Assembly: GCF_020193575.1 (NCBI RefSeq)
Contig: NZ_JADYVD010000024.1
Span: 1-64,000 of the forward strand
Length of the DNA stretch: 64,000 nucleotides
Origin: Ensifer sp. IC4062
GTDB lineage: Bacteria; Pseudomonadota; Alphaproteobacteria; Rhizobiales; Rhizobiaceae
Reading direction: 5' to 3'
Position numbers and translations under genes: made by a program. Shown here piece by piece: positions 8,788 to 17,215 of the stretch (positions are counted from its first letter, which is position 1; each line of letters opens with the position of its first letter). A model generated the notes under the pieces. It made no database searches and was not told the origin of the DNA. It saw only the letters and a list, made by a program, of their open reading frames with translations.

Positions 8788-9191
8788 GAGGTCCTGCCGC
8801 TTGTCTTGCTTGCGATCGCCCGAAACAGGTGGGACGGGCAACGCATAGTCACGATTTGATTTATTTTGACTTAATTCAGGTTACTAAACCGTCAACGATC
8901 ACTGAAATTCACTCGTTTCCGCCCCGAAACAGGCCGGCGACACACCCGGTAGCCCAAGCCCGCGCGCGTGTCCGGCGTGCCGTTTCCTCGTGTCTGCGGA
9001 TTTGCCGGTTCATTCGATCGTCAATTCTGGAGGGCCGTGGCCGGTGGGAGTCCCCTGTCTCAAATCTCGCGCAACGCACTGTCCTCAAGCCTTTTCGCCC
9101 ACAGCCGCCACGTTTGCGGAATCTATGTCACAAAGAATCAGGCAAGAGTTTGTCTTTCCGGCAGAAATGCGGCGGTCCCGCATTCTGTCGA
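8788..9191. other. 404-bp gene-free stretch, possible structured RNA
   Basis: No open frame here has a convincing start, and the neighbouring genes both run leftwards. Bases 9035-9120 can form a long-range stem: GTGGCCGGTGGG pairs with CCCACAGCCGCCAC allowing a small bulge. A second hairpin (GAAATGCGG paired with CCCGCATTC) lies at 9162-9187. A small RNA is possible, but I cannot assign it to a known family; 6S, SRP RNA and tmRNA motifs were looked for and not recognised. Confidence 0.35.
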
Positions 9192-9572
9192 TCATTCCTC
9201 ATCCGGCCGATCGCGCAGGGCTTCATCGGCCTTGTCGTAGTGCGCTTTCTTGATCTGGCCGCTGATCGCCGCGAAGGCAGCCGTCAATACGGCGATGTCG
9301 TCGGAAAAGCCGACCACAGCCAGCATGTCCGGCACGAAATCGAGTGGCAGGACGAAGTAGGCAAGGGCCGCGAGCAGAATGCCGCGCGTACGTGTCGGAG
9401 TCTTCGGATCCACCGCGCAATAATAGGCAGCGACGAGATCGCGACTGAAAGGAATCTGGCGGGCAGCGCGACGAAAGGTCGGCCAGAACCGGCGGCGTAC
9501 CTTGCGCTCCCGGCGTTCCTGTTCCGATTCCTCGCCCGGTAGAAGAATTTCACCGATCTTGATATCGTCCAT
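9192..9572 (-). CDS. YkvA family protein (DUF1232)
   Basis: This is a small protein of 126 residues. It carries the DUF1232/YkvA core DLVAAYYCAVDP...LAALAYFVLPLDFVPD, with the conserved Tyr-Phe-x-x-x-Pro-x-Asp-x-x-Pro-Asp motif, and a hydrophobic segment suggesting membrane association. The biochemical function of the family is not established. I chose the ATG at 9572; a TTG three codons earlier is also in frame. A RIME1-like element sits just upstream. Confidence 0.85.
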   Translation of the reverse strand: MDDIKIGEILLPGEESEQERRERKVRRRFWPTFRRAARQIPFSRDLVAAYYCAVDPKTPTRTRGILLAALAYFVLPLDFVPDMLAVVGFSDDIAVLTAAFAAISGQIKKAHYDKADEALRDRPDEE

Positions 9573-9598
9573 CGCGTCCAATCCGATTTGCGGCCGGC

Positions 9599-9687
9599 AG
9601 CTGCGCGTCTTTTCAAACGCGCAAAGATCGCTGTAGCACTTTGTCCTGCTGCATACTCAAATCGCTGCGATTTAAGGAAGCATGCAG
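9599..9687 (-). repeat. RIME1-like element, copy 2 (reverse)
   Basis: The copy is reversed. The GCGCGTCT/AAACGCGC palindrome and GCTGTAGCACTTTG linker come first, then CTGCAT...AAATCG...CGATTTAAGG...CATGCAG. It is somewhat degenerate in the linker and lies between the YkvA and pterin dehydratase genes. Confidence 0.8.
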
Positions 9688-9712
9688 GAGCCTGATATGG
9701 GAAGGGTGTCCG

Positions 9713-10030
9713 CTATTTTAAATGGTCGGGCATTCGGCCGGCAGCCGCGCGATCCATTTTCGCCGCCAGCTTGAAGTCGAGCTCCGTCAGCCCGTTCGCA
9801 TCATGCGTCGAAAGCGTGACGTCGACCCTGTTGAAGACATTGAACCATTCGGGGTGGTGGTCGAGTTTTTCTGCGGCAAGCGCGCATTGCGTCATGAAGC
9901 TGAACGCCTCCGCAAAATTCTTGAAGCGAAACGCTTTCCAGATCGATGCGCCGTCCTCGGCGAGAACCCAACCTTCCATTTTGTGCAAGTGCTCGGCGAC
10001 AGCCTCGGCGTCCAGTTTTTCCGGCCTCAT
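9713..10030 (-). CDS. phhB: Pterin-4a-carbinolamine dehydratase
   Basis: This 105-residue enzyme removes water from 4a-hydroxytetrahydrobiopterin and so helps recycle the pterin cofactor of aromatic amino-acid hydroxylases. The active-site stretch [18 protein letters not shown] carries the family's paired histidines, followed by [13 protein letters not shown], the third conserved histidine region. The length is typical. No phenylalanine hydroxylase gene is visible nearby, so its partner must be elsewhere or it serves another pterin or molybdopterin role. Confidence 0.93.
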   Translation of the reverse strand: MRPEKLDAEAVAEHLHKMEGWVLAEDGASIWKAFRFKNFAEAFSFMTQCALAAEKLDHHPEWFNVFNRVDVTLSTHDANGLTELDFKLAAKMDRAAAGRMPDHLK

Positions 10031-10057
10031 GCTGTTTCTCCCTGTGATCTTTCGCGC

Positions 10058-10157
10058 TTACAGCGCCGCGCGTCTAGTTAGACGCGCATAGGTCGCTGTA
10101 GCACTTTGAATCGCTGCATGATTCCTATCCGTTCCGATTGAGGGAATCATGCAGTAG
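10058..10157 (-). repeat. RIME1-like element, copy 3 (reverse)
   Basis: Both palindromes are clear: TTACAGCGCCGCGCGTCT with AGACGCGCATAGGTCGCTGTA, then CTGCATGATTCC with GGGAATCATGCAG. It lies directly upstream of the pterin dehydratase gene, back to back with copy 4. Confidence 0.85.
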
Positions 10158-10171
10158 AACAAGTTTCTATC

Positions 10172-10261
10172 CCTAATTCGGTTCCCATTTAAGAATAACG
10201 CATGTTGCAATTCAAAGTGCTACAGCGGTCTTTGAGCGTCTGAAAAGGCGCACGGCGCCGT
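10172..10261 (+). repeat. RIME1-like element, copy 4 (forward, degenerate)
   Basis: The linker CAATTCAAAGTGCTACAGCGG and second palindrome (TGAGCGTCTGAAAAGGCGCACGG) are recognisable. The first palindrome is eroded. Together with copy 3 it fills most of the gap between phhB and the phosphatase gene in inverted arrangement. Confidence 0.75.
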
Positions 10262-10320
10262 CGCCGCGGGTAAACTCCGCCCATGCCATGACGCGCAACT
10301 CCCGATGCCAACTGGATCAG

Positions 10321-10797
10321 ATGAAACCGGTCAGAATTCTCTTCGTTTGTCTTGGCAATATTTGCCGCTCGCCGCTGGCCGAGGGCGTCATGCGGGATCT
10401 CGCGCACAAGGCCGGCTGCGGTCACGCGGTCTTGGCCGATTCCGCGGGCATTGGCGCATGGCATGTCGGCGCTCCCCCGGATCAGCGGTCGATTTCGGTG
10501 GCGAAGGCGCACGGCATCGACATTGCGGCTCTGCGCGGGCGCCAGATCAGTGCGGCGGATTTTGCAGTCTTCGACCTGATCCTCGGCATGGACATGAGCA
10601 ATGTGCGTGACTTAAGCGCGCTCGCGCCGCCCACAATGGCGGGCAAGGTGCATCTTTTCATGCGTTTTGCCACCGGTCAGGCGGGAGACATTCCGGATCC
10701 CTACTACGAAGGGCCGGAGGTCTTCGAAGCGCTCTACCAGATGCTGGAAGCGGGATGCTTGTCTCTGCTCGCAAGGCTCGAGGAGCGGGCCTCGTGA
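10321..10797 (+). CDS. Low-molecular-weight protein-tyrosine phosphatase
   Basis: This 158-residue cytoplasmic phosphatase has the P-loop CLGNICRS (C10 to R16) immediately after the first strand, and the general-acid loop DIPDPYYEG near the C-terminus. The ATG at 10321 gives the standard N-terminus MKPVRILFVC; an upstream in-frame ATG adds unlike residues. The likely substrate is phosphotyrosine on proteins such as polysaccharide-synthesis kinases, but none is encoded here. Its 3' end overlaps the convergent thpR gene by 64 bases. Confidence 0.93.
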   Translation: MKPVRILFVCLGNICRSPLAEGVMRDLAHKAGCGHAVLADSAGIGAWHVGAPPDQRSISVAKAHGIDIAALRGRQISAADFAVFDLILGMDMSNVRDLSALAPPTMAGKVHLFMRFATGQAGDIPDPYYEGPEVFEALYQMLEAGCLSLLARLEERAS

Positions 10798-11324
10798 AGC
10801 GGAAAAACCTCTTCGGTCAGGTACGGACCACCGCCGACGGAATCGCGCGACGACAGGAGAACGAAACGGGAGACCGTGAAGGGTGAAGTGAGGAAATTGC
10901 CGCGCCCGGAGAGATAGTTCACCACATCCCCGACGCGCGAGGAACGCAGTCTCGCGAGCGTCACGTGCGGCGTGAATTTACGCGGATCCGGCGGCAGGCC
11001 GAGGCGCTGGCAGATGCGTTCGATTTCCGCCTGGAGCGCGAACATTTCCGGCTCGTTGCTGACACCGGCCCAGACCGAATGCGGTTTTTTCGAGCCGAAG
11101 GCGCCGGTGCCCGTCAATTGCAGCTGGAATTCGGGGCGTTCGATCCGGTCGAGCCTTTCGACGATCTCGTCGGCGGTCCGCCCGTCGACATCGCCGATGA
11201 AACGCAGAGTGATGTGATAGTTCTCCACATCAATCCATCGAGCTCCGGGAAGACCTCCGCGCAGCAAAGAAAGGCTCATTGCTGCATTGCGCGGAATTTC
11301 GAGGGCGGTAAATAGTCTCGGCAT
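10734..11324 (-). CDS. thpR: RNA 2',3'-cyclic phosphodiesterase
   Basis: This is a 196-residue member of the 2H phosphoesterase (LigT) family, which opens 2',3'-cyclic phosphates on RNA. The two catalytic motifs are HITL at residues 37-40 and HVTL at 120-123, with correct spacing. Its last 21 codons overlap the end of the convergent phosphatase gene. A perfect TTAA-N7-TTAAC box lies about 85 bases upstream of the ATG, suggesting CtrA control. The 114-base upstream gap separates it from the end of the GDSL esterase gene. Confidence 0.92.
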   Translation of the reverse strand: MPRLFTALEIPRNAAMSLSLLRGGLPGARWIDVENYHITLRFIGDVDGRTADEIVERLDRIERPEFQLQLTGTGAFGSKKPHSVWAGVSNEPEMFALQAEIERICQRLGLPPDPRKFTPHVTLARLRSSRVGDVVNYLSGRGNFLTSPFTVSRFVLLSSRDSVGGGPYLTEEVFPLHEARSSSLASRDKHPASSIW

Positions 11325-11408
11325 GGCGAGCTCCCCGAATCTCTTGCAGATGTCTTAGCGAATCACGCATCGAACCTGCACGCAACTGTTATTTAGCGCG
11401 ACAGAGTG

Positions 11409-11424
11409 TTAAGTTTCTCTTAAC
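11409..11424. promoter_or_regulatory. Candidate CtrA box upstream of thpR
   Basis: The sequence TTAA-GTTTCTC-TTAAC matches the full CtrA consensus TTAA-N7-TTAAC exactly. It lies 85 bases before the thpR start and 15 bases past the esterase stop. It is also a small hairpin (GTTAAG/CTTAAC), so a terminator-like role for the esterase gene cannot be excluded. Confidence 0.5.
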
Positions 11425-11438
11425 TGTGGACCGATTGA

Positions 11439-12080
11439 TCAGTCTCCTTTCGCAAGCCTGGCAATAAATCGTTCGGCGACGGGCAGGAAACGTTCGACCA
11501 TCTCCCCGACGCCCTGGCTGTTCGGATGCATTCCGTCCTCTAGCTTCAGCGCGCCGTCAATCGCCACGCCGTCGAGGAAAAACGGATAAAACTCGAGGTC
11601 GTATTTCGCCGCCAGTTCCGGGTAGATCGGGTTGAAACGGGCGGCATAGTCGGCTCCCATGTTGGGCGGCGCCATCATGCCGGCGAGCAGCACGGGGATG
11701 CCGCGCTGCTTCAAGCGGGCAATCATCGCCTCGAGATTTTTCCGCGACTGTTCCGGCGGAATACCGCGCAATGCGTCGTTCGCACCTAACTCGAGGATGA
11801 CGCCTTTCGTTCCATCCGGCACCGACCAGTCGATGCGGGAAAGGCCGCCGGAAGTCGTGTCGCCGGAAACGCCGGCATTGGCGATCGTGACGTCGAAGCC
11901 CTTGTCCTTCAGAGCCTTTTCGAGGCGAACGGGAAAGGCGTCCTCAGGCGGGAGCTGATAGCCTGCCATCAGGCTGTCGCCGAAGCCGACGAGGCTCACA
12001 CTCTCGGCGCGCACCGCTGACGATAACGCAATTGTCATTGCCAGGCTCAAGAAAAAGCGGAAAAAATCTTTTAATGCCAT
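11439..12080 (-). CDS. tesA: GDSL-family arylesterase/thioesterase, TesA-like
   Basis: This is a 213-residue exported SGNH hydrolase. A signal peptide (MALKDFFRFFLSLAMTIALS onwards) precedes the GDSL motif with catalytic Ser36. The C-terminal block DGMHPNSQG supplies the Asp-His pair, and LGANDALRG carries the Asn of the oxyanion hole. Its head-to-head placement with ybbA-ybbP matches the arrangement of tesA with ybbAP in gammaproteobacteria, supporting orthology. It hydrolyses esters or acyl thioesters in the periplasm; the natural substrate is uncertain. Confidence 0.9.
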   Translation of the reverse strand: MALKDFFRFFLSLAMTIALSSAVRAESVSLVGFGDSLMAGYQLPPEDAFPVRLEKALKDKGFDVTIANAGVSGDTTSGGLSRIDWSVPDGTKGVILELGANDALRGIPPEQSRKNLEAMIARLKQRGIPVLLAGMMAPPNMGADYAARFNPIYPELAAKYDLEFYPFFLDGVAIDGALKLEDGMHPNSQGVGEMVERFLPVAERFIARLAKGD

Positions 12081-12151
12081 AGGCTCGTTCCTAAATCCCC
12101 GAGGGCAATCATTTCGTCATCCGATCTCTTTTCATATAGGGCTGTTTCCGC

Positions 12152-12877
12152 GTGGCAAGAACCATCATCGAGCTGAAAAATGCCGACCTGACGCTGGGCG
12201 AGGCCGCGGCCGCAGTCCATGTGCTGAAGGCTGTGAGCCTCACGGTCGACGCTGGCGAATCCGTCGGGATCGTCGGCCCTTCCGGATCGGGGAAATCGAC
12301 GCTGCTGATGGTACTCGCCGGCCTGGAGCGGCTCGACAGCGGCGAGATCGTCATCGACGGGACGCCGTTGCATGGGCTGAACGAGGATAGGCTTGCGGAT
12401 TTCCGTGGTCGCAACGTCGGTATCGTCTTCCAGTCCTTCCACCTTATCCCCAATATGACCGCACTTGAGAACGTCGCGGTGCCGCTTGAGCTTGCGAACG
12501 TCCGCAACGCCTTCGACGTCGCGCGTCAGGAACTCGTCGCGGTCGGTCTGGGCGACCGGCTGACGCATTATCCGGGGCAGCTTTCAGGGGGCGAGCAGCA
12601 GCGCGTCGCAATCGCCCGTGCGCTGGCGCCGTCACCGAAGCTGCTGATCGCCGACGAACCCACCGGCAATCTGGATGCGGAGACCGGCCGCCAGATCGCC
12701 GATCTTCTCTTTGCGGAACAGCGCGAGCGCGGCATGACGCTGGTCCTCGTTACGCATGATGCCGCGCTTGCCGGACGCTGCGCACGGCAGGTGCAGGTGC
12801 GCTCTGGCGAGATCGTGTCGGGTGGGCATCCCGACTCGAGGGCCGCTTCCGTTCACCACGAGGCGGCATCGGCATGA
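12152..12877 (+). CDS. ybbA: ABC transporter ATPase, YbbA type
   Basis: This is a 241-residue ATPase of the LolD/MacB-like type VII group. Walker A is GPSGSGKST (residues 42-50); the signature LSGGEQQRVAIARAL and Walker B LLIADEPTGNLD are intact. The start is GTG at 12152. The gene overlaps the downstream permease by ATGA. With YbbP it probably drives a mechanotransmission-type or extraction complex in the inner membrane rather than classical import. Confidence 0.92.
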   Translation: MARTIIELKNADLTLGEAAAAVHVLKAVSLTVDAGESVGIVGPSGSGKSTLLMVLAGLERLDSGEIVIDGTPLHGLNEDRLADFRGRNVGIVFQSFHLIPNMTALENVAVPLELANVRNAFDVARQELVAVGLGDRLTHYPGQLSGGEQQRVAIARALAPSPKLLIADEPTGNLDAETGRQIADLLFAEQRERGMTLVLVTHDAALAGRCARQVQVRSGEIVSGGHPDSRAASVHHEAASA

Positions 12878-15429
12878 ACGAGACGGGCGCCATCAACCGC
12901 TACCGCCCGTTTCTTGCCCTTAGATTGGCGCTGCGCGAAATGCGCGGCGGACTCAAGGGCTTCTACATCTTTCTTGCCTGCATCGCGCTCGGCACGGCGG
13001 CGATCGCCGGCGTCAATTCGCTTTCGCAATCGATCAGCGCGACAATCGCGTCGCAGGGGCAAGAGCTCCTTGCCGGCGATATCCGCTTCGAACTCAACAA
13101 TCGCGTGGCGACAGCCGAGGAGCGCGCCTTCCTCGACAGTCTGGGAAAGGTCTCCGTTTCCTCGGGCCTGCGCTCCATGGCGCGCCTCCCCGATGGTTCC
13201 AACCAGGCGCTCGTCGAATTGAAGGCCGTCGACCGTGCCTACCCGCTCTATGGCACTTTTGAAAGCGAGCCAGCCAGGCCGCTCGCCGAACTCCTGTCCA
13301 AACAGGAGGGGGCGTTTGGTGCGGTGGCCGCGCCGCTGCTGCTCGAGCGTCTGGGCATCAGCCCCGGCGAAGAAATCCTGCTCGGCAATGCGCGGGTTCG
13401 CATCAACGCCACGATCGTCCGGGAGCCGGACGCGCTTTCCGACGGGTTCGGTTTTGCGCCGCGGCTGATGATTGCGGCCGACACGCTTGCTGCTTCGGGG
13501 CTCGTGCAGACCGGCAGCCTCGTCGAGCACGGTTACAAGATCAAGCTTGCCGATCCACGGCGTGTCGCATCAGTTCGCTCCGAGGCGGAGAAGCGATTCC
13601 CGTCGGCCGGCTGGTCGATCCGAACAAGCGGCAATGCCGCCCCGTCGCTCAACGCCAACATCACCCGTTTCTCGCAGTTCCTGACGCTCGTTGGCCTGAC
13701 GGCGCTGATCGTCGGTGGCGTGGGCGTCGCCAATGCCGTGCGCGCCTATCTCGATGGAAAGCGCAGCGTCATCGCAACCTTCAAATGCCTCGGCGCCCCG
13801 GCGTCACTGGTCGCCATGATCTACCTCGCGCAGATCCTCATGATCGCGCTGATCGGCATCGGCATCGGCCTCGTTTTCGGTGCTCTGATCCCCTTTGTCG
13901 CGGCTCAGTTCCTCGCCGATGTGCTGCCTGTTCCGACATCGTTCCAGCTCTACCCGTCGGCGCTCGGCCTCGCGGCGCTTTTCGGCCTGCTGACGGCGCT
14001 CGCCTTCGCCATCCTGCCACTCGGCCGCGCGCGCCGGGTGCCGGCAACGGCGCTTTTCCGGCAACAGGGTTTCGAACCGTCCGGCTTTCCGGCCTGGCCC
14101 TATCTCGCAGGAGCGCTTGCGTGCCTTGCGGCGCTCGCCGGACTCGCCGTCTGGACGGCGTATGATCGCAGCATTTCTCTGATCTTCCTCGGCGCAATCG
14201 CCTTCGCCTTCATCCTGCTGCGCGGCGTGTCGTGGCTCATTTCGTGGCTGGCGCGGCGCAGCCCGCGGGTGAATTCGCCGGCGCTGAGATTGGCGATCGG
14301 CAACATCCATCGCCCCGGCGCCCTGACGCCGTCAGTGGTGCTGTCGCTTGGCCTCGGTCTCGCCTTGCTGGTGACACTGGCGCTCATCGACGGCAATCTT
14401 CGGCGCGAACTCACCGGCGACATGGCCGAACGGGCGCCCAATTTCTTCTTCGTCGACATCCAGGGCAGCGAGATCCAAGGCTTCCGGTCGCTGCTTGCTC
14501 AGGCGATGCCGCAGGGCAAGGTTGTCGAAGTGCCGATGTTGCGCGGGCGCATCGTGGCATTCAACGGCGAGGACGTGAACAGCCGCAACGTGCCGCCCGG
14601 CGGGCAATGGGTGCTGCGCGGCGACCGCGGCATCACCTATGCCAAAAATCGGCCGGAGAACTCGACGCTCACCGAAGGCTCCTGGTGGCCCGAGGACTAC
14701 CAGGGTGAACCGCTGGTTTCGTTCTCGGCGGAGGAAGCCCGCGAGCTAGGCCTGAAACTCGGCGACACGGTAACTGTCAACGTGCTCGGCCGCAACGTTA
14801 CCGCGAAGATCGTCAATTTCCGCAATGTCGAATGGGAATCGCTGTCGATTAACTTCGTCATGGTCTTCTCGCCGAACACCTTTGCCGGCGCACCGCATGC
14901 CTGGCTCGCAACCGTCATCGATCCGGATGCCACGGCCAAGGAGGAAGCGGCGGTCTTGAAGTCGGTCACCAATACCTATCCGACGATCACCAGCGTGCGC
15001 GTCAAGGATGCGCTCGATATCGTCAATACGCTTCTTGGGCAGCTTGCCACGGCCATCCGCGCCGCCGCCGCGGTCGCGCTTATCGCGTCGGTTCTCGTTC
15101 TTGCGGGGGCGCTCGCCGCCGGCAACCGTGCGCGCATTCACGATGCGGTGGTGTTGAAGACGTTGGGTGCTACGCGCGGCACACTGATCCGCGCCTTCAG
15201 CTACGAATACATCATTCTCGGCTTCGCAACCGCCGTGTTCGCTCTGTTCGCCGGGGGCGTTTCCGCCTGGTTCGTCGTCAGCCGCGTGATGACGCTACCG
15301 TCAGATTTCCTGCCGGATGTCGCGGTCGCCACCATCGTCGTCGCGCTTGTCATGACCGTCGGCATCGGTCTTGCCGGAACCTGGCGCATTCTCGGTCAGA
15401 AGGCAGCTCCGGTGCTGCGCGAATTGTGA
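12874..15429 (+). CDS. ybbP: FtsX-like ABC permease, YbbP type
   Basis: This is an 851-residue inner-membrane protein. One N-terminal helix (about residues 18-40) is followed by a large periplasmic domain, then a FtsX-type helix bundle near residues 265-380. A second periplasmic region and a second FtsX bundle near the C-terminus (ending in GTWRILGQKAAPVLREL) follow. This duplicated FtsX layout and length are typical of YbbP. The gene is coupled to ybbA by a four-base overlap and is divergent from the TesA-like esterase gene. Confidence 0.92.
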   Translation: MNETGAINRYRPFLALRLALREMRGGLKGFYIFLACIALGTAAIAGVNSLSQSISATIASQGQELLAGDIRFELNNRVATAEERAFLDSLGKVSVSSGLRSMARLPDGSNQALVELKAVDRAYPLYGTFESEPARPLAELLSKQEGAFGAVAAPLLLERLGISPGEEILLGNARVRINATIVREPDALSDGFGFAPRLMIAADTLAASGLVQTGSLVEHGYKIKLADPRRVASVRSEAEKRFPSAGWSIRTSGNAAPSLNANITRFSQFLTLVGLTALIVGGVGVANAVRAYLDGKRSVIATFKCLGAPASLVAMIYLAQILMIALIGIGIGLVFGALIPFVAAQFLADVLPVPTSFQLYPSALGLAALFGLLTALAFAILPLGRARRVPATALFRQQGFEPSGFPAWPYLAGALACLAALAGLAVWTAYDRSISLIFLGAIAFAFILLRGVSWLISWLARRSPRVNSPALRLAIGNIHRPGALTPSVVLSLGLGLALLVTLALIDGNLRRELTGDMAERAPNFFFVDIQGSEIQGFRSLLAQAMPQGKVVEVPMLRGRIVAFNGEDVNSRNVPPGGQWVLRGDRGITYAKNRPENSTLTEGSWWPEDYQGEPLVSFSAEEARELGLKLGDTVTVNVLGRNVTAKIVNFRNVEWESLSINFVMVFSPNTFAGAPHAWLATVIDPDATAKEEAAVLKSVTNTYPTITSVRVKDALDIVNTLLGQLATAIRAAAAVALIASVLVLAGALAAGNRARIHDAVVLKTLGATRGTLIRAFSYEYIILGFATAVFALFAGGVSAWFVVSRVMTLPSDFLPDVAVATIVVALVMTVGIGLAGTWRILGQKAAPVLREL

Positions 15430-15634
15430 CCGCGGCAATTAACCGTAAATCACCCTTGTTTGATGGTTCGAGGCCTGGCTTTGCGCGATTCCGGTCCTTC
15501 CGGGTCTTGTGCGGGATCGCATTCAACATCATATTTGTCCACAGGCATGCTGGAGCCCCGCAGCGGCGCCTGGGCGCTTGAAGACACTTATCGCCCGACA
15601 CCGTCATTCCAACCGGGGCTTAAATGAGGAAACA

Positions 15635-16372
15635 ATGGCTGATCTGAGAAACTACCAAACCCGAATGTCGCCCGCCGGCGCTCAGGCGGGTGCCGTGATC
15701 GACGAAGGCCTTCGCGCTTACATGCTGAAGGTCTACAACCTGATGGCTCTCGGGCTGGCGATCACAGGTGTAGCAGCTTATGGAACCTATGCGCTTGCCG
15801 TCTCCAATCCGGCATTCGCCCAGCTCATCTACGCTTCGCCCTTGAAGTGGGTCGTGATGCTGGCGCCGTTGGCGCTGGTTTTCTTCATGAGCTTCCGCAT
15901 CAATTCGATGAGCGTCTCCGCAGCGCAGACGACGTTCTGGATCTACGCCGCCTTGATGGGGCTTTCGCTGTCCTCGATCTTCCTGGTCTTCACCGGCCAG
16001 AGCATCGTGCAGACGTTCTTCGTCACGGCCGCCTCCTTCGGCGCCCTGTCGCTTTACGGTTACACGACGAAGAAAGATCTGTCGGGCTTCGGCACGTTCC
16101 TGATCATGGGCCTCTTCGGCCTGATCATCGCATCGATCGTCAACATCTTCCTGGCGTCTTCGGCGCTCGGGTTCGCGATCTCGGTCATTGGCGTGCTGGT
16201 CTTCGCCGGCCTGACCGCCTACGACACGCAGAAGATCAAGGAAATGTATTACGAGGCAGATGACGTCGCGGTTGCTGGCCGCAAGGCCATCATGGGCGCG
16301 CTGACGCTCTATCTCGACTTCATCAACCTGTTCATGTTCCTGCTGCAGTTCTTGGGCAACAAGAACGAGTAG
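15635..16372 (+). CDS. Bax inhibitor-1/YccA family membrane protein
   Basis: This is a 245-residue inner-membrane protein with seven hydrophobic helices and the BI-1 signature region GLTAYDTQKIKEMYYE near the C-terminus, including the conserved Asp thought to act in pH-dependent ion leak in relatives. The ATG at 15635 follows GAGGAAAC and gives MADLRNYQTR; an in-frame extension upstream is unlike the family. It is transcribed alone and closed by a strong terminator. The physiological role in bacteria is uncertain. Confidence 0.92.
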   Translation: MADLRNYQTRMSPAGAQAGAVIDEGLRAYMLKVYNLMALGLAITGVAAYGTYALAVSNPAFAQLIYASPLKWVVMLAPLALVFFMSFRINSMSVSAAQTTFWIYAALMGLSLSSIFLVFTGQSIVQTFFVTAASFGALSLYGYTTKKDLSGFGTFLIMGLFGLIIASIVNIFLASSALGFAISVIGVLVFAGLTAYDTQKIKEMYYEADDVAVAGRKAIMGALTLYLDFINLFMFLLQFLGNKNE

Positions 16373-16390
16373 TGAGACGCGCATTCACAG

Positions 16391-16415
16391 AAAGGCGGCT
16401 TCGGCCGCCTTTTTT
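16391..16415 (+). terminator. Intrinsic terminator of the BI-1 gene
   Basis: AAAGGCGGC and GCCGCCTTT pair around TTCG and are followed by a T tract. Confidence 0.9.
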
Positions 16416-16420
16416 GTTGC

Positions 16421-16458
16421 CGCGTCCTTGTGCGTCCGATTGGGCGCGCGGCGCTGTG
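16421..16458 (+). repeat. RIME1-like fragment (second palindrome only)
   Basis: Only the half CCTTGTGCGTCCGATTGGGCGCGCGGCGCTGT, split here as two arms, remains. It matches the second palindrome of the RIME1-like copies and lies upstream of the GNAT gene. Confidence 0.65.
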
Positions 16459-16530
16459 AAGTAGAACGGTCTTGATCGCGCCGTCCGATCCATGCGATTT
16501 GATCGGGGTAACCCAACATCACGAAGTCCC

Positions 16531-17091
16531 ATGTCTGTCACTCTCCGCGACGCCGTCGCTGCCGATCTTCCCGCAATTACCGAGATCTACCGCGAGTCCG
16601 TTCTAAACGGCGTGGCGACCTACGAGATAACGCCGCCCTCCGAGGCGGAGATGGCGCTCCGCTTTTCAACGATAACCGGCAACGGCTATCCCTATATCGT
16701 CGCACAGGAGGATCATGGCAGGGCGATCATCGGCTACGCCTACGCTTCCGCATTCCGGACGCGGACGGCCTATCGCTTCCTGGTGGAGGACTCCATCTAT
16801 CTCGCGCCAGAGGCCCGGGGCAAAGGCGTCGGCAGGGCATTGCTCGCGGAACTGATCAGGCGATGCACGGTACTTGGCTTCCGCCAGATGGTCGCGGTAA
16901 TCGGCGGCGCGCACCCGTCATCGATCGCGCTGCATAGGGCACTCGGCTTCGAACATCAGGGATTGATGAAAGCGACCGGCTTCAAGCACGGCCGCTGGCT
17001 CGACACGGCGATCATGCAGCTCGCGCTTGGAGACGGGACGGCCAGCGATCCCGCCGAAGGCGTCTATCCGGATACGCTCTACCGGACCTAG
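16531..17091 (+). CDS. GNAT acetyltransferase, phosphinothricin acetyltransferase-like
   Basis: This 186-residue protein is close in sequence style to the Pat/Bar group (N-terminal VTLRDAVAADLPAITEIY). The acetyl-CoA loop is ARGKGVGRALL, and a family-typical segment GAHPSSIALHRALGFEHQG follows. The ATG at 16531 matches the usual start; upstream in-frame residues do not. Relatives acetylate phosphinothricin, methionine derivatives or other small amines, so the substrate should be treated as unknown. It is a single gene between a RIME fragment and a GC-rich repeat. Confidence 0.88.
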   Translation: MSVTLRDAVAADLPAITEIYRESVLNGVATYEITPPSEAEMALRFSTITGNGYPYIVAQEDHGRAIIGYAYASAFRTRTAYRFLVEDSIYLAPEARGKGVGRALLAELIRRCTVLGFRQMVAVIGGAHPSSIALHRALGFEHQGLMKATGFKHGRWLDTAIMQLALGDGTASDPAEGVYPDTLYRT

Positions 17092-17095
17092 GTCC

Positions 17096-17190
17096 TCTCG
17101 CCCTAACCCCTCCTGTTCGCCGGGCGAGCAAACCTGAGGCGCGACATAGCCCCTCGGCCCGCCTAACGGGGTGCCGGTAGGCCGATGAGG
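17096..17190. repeat. GC-rich palindromic repeat, divergent copy
   Basis: The stretch begins CTCTCGCCCTAACCCCTCCTG and ends GTAGGCCGATGAGGGATAA, with an inner CGCCGGGCG palindrome. It belongs to the second repeat family but is eroded. Confidence 0.6.
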
Positions 17191-17215
17191 GATAAATTCC
17201 AAGGGAGTTATCGCG

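Noticed and set aside
8990-9190. 6S RNA, SRP RNA or tmRNA in the gap before the YkvA gene
   Set aside because: A GGGAGTCCCCTG stretch looked faintly 6S-like, but the central bubble and closing stem could not be built, and the diagnostic SRP and tmRNA motifs are absent. Kept only as a possible structured RNA.
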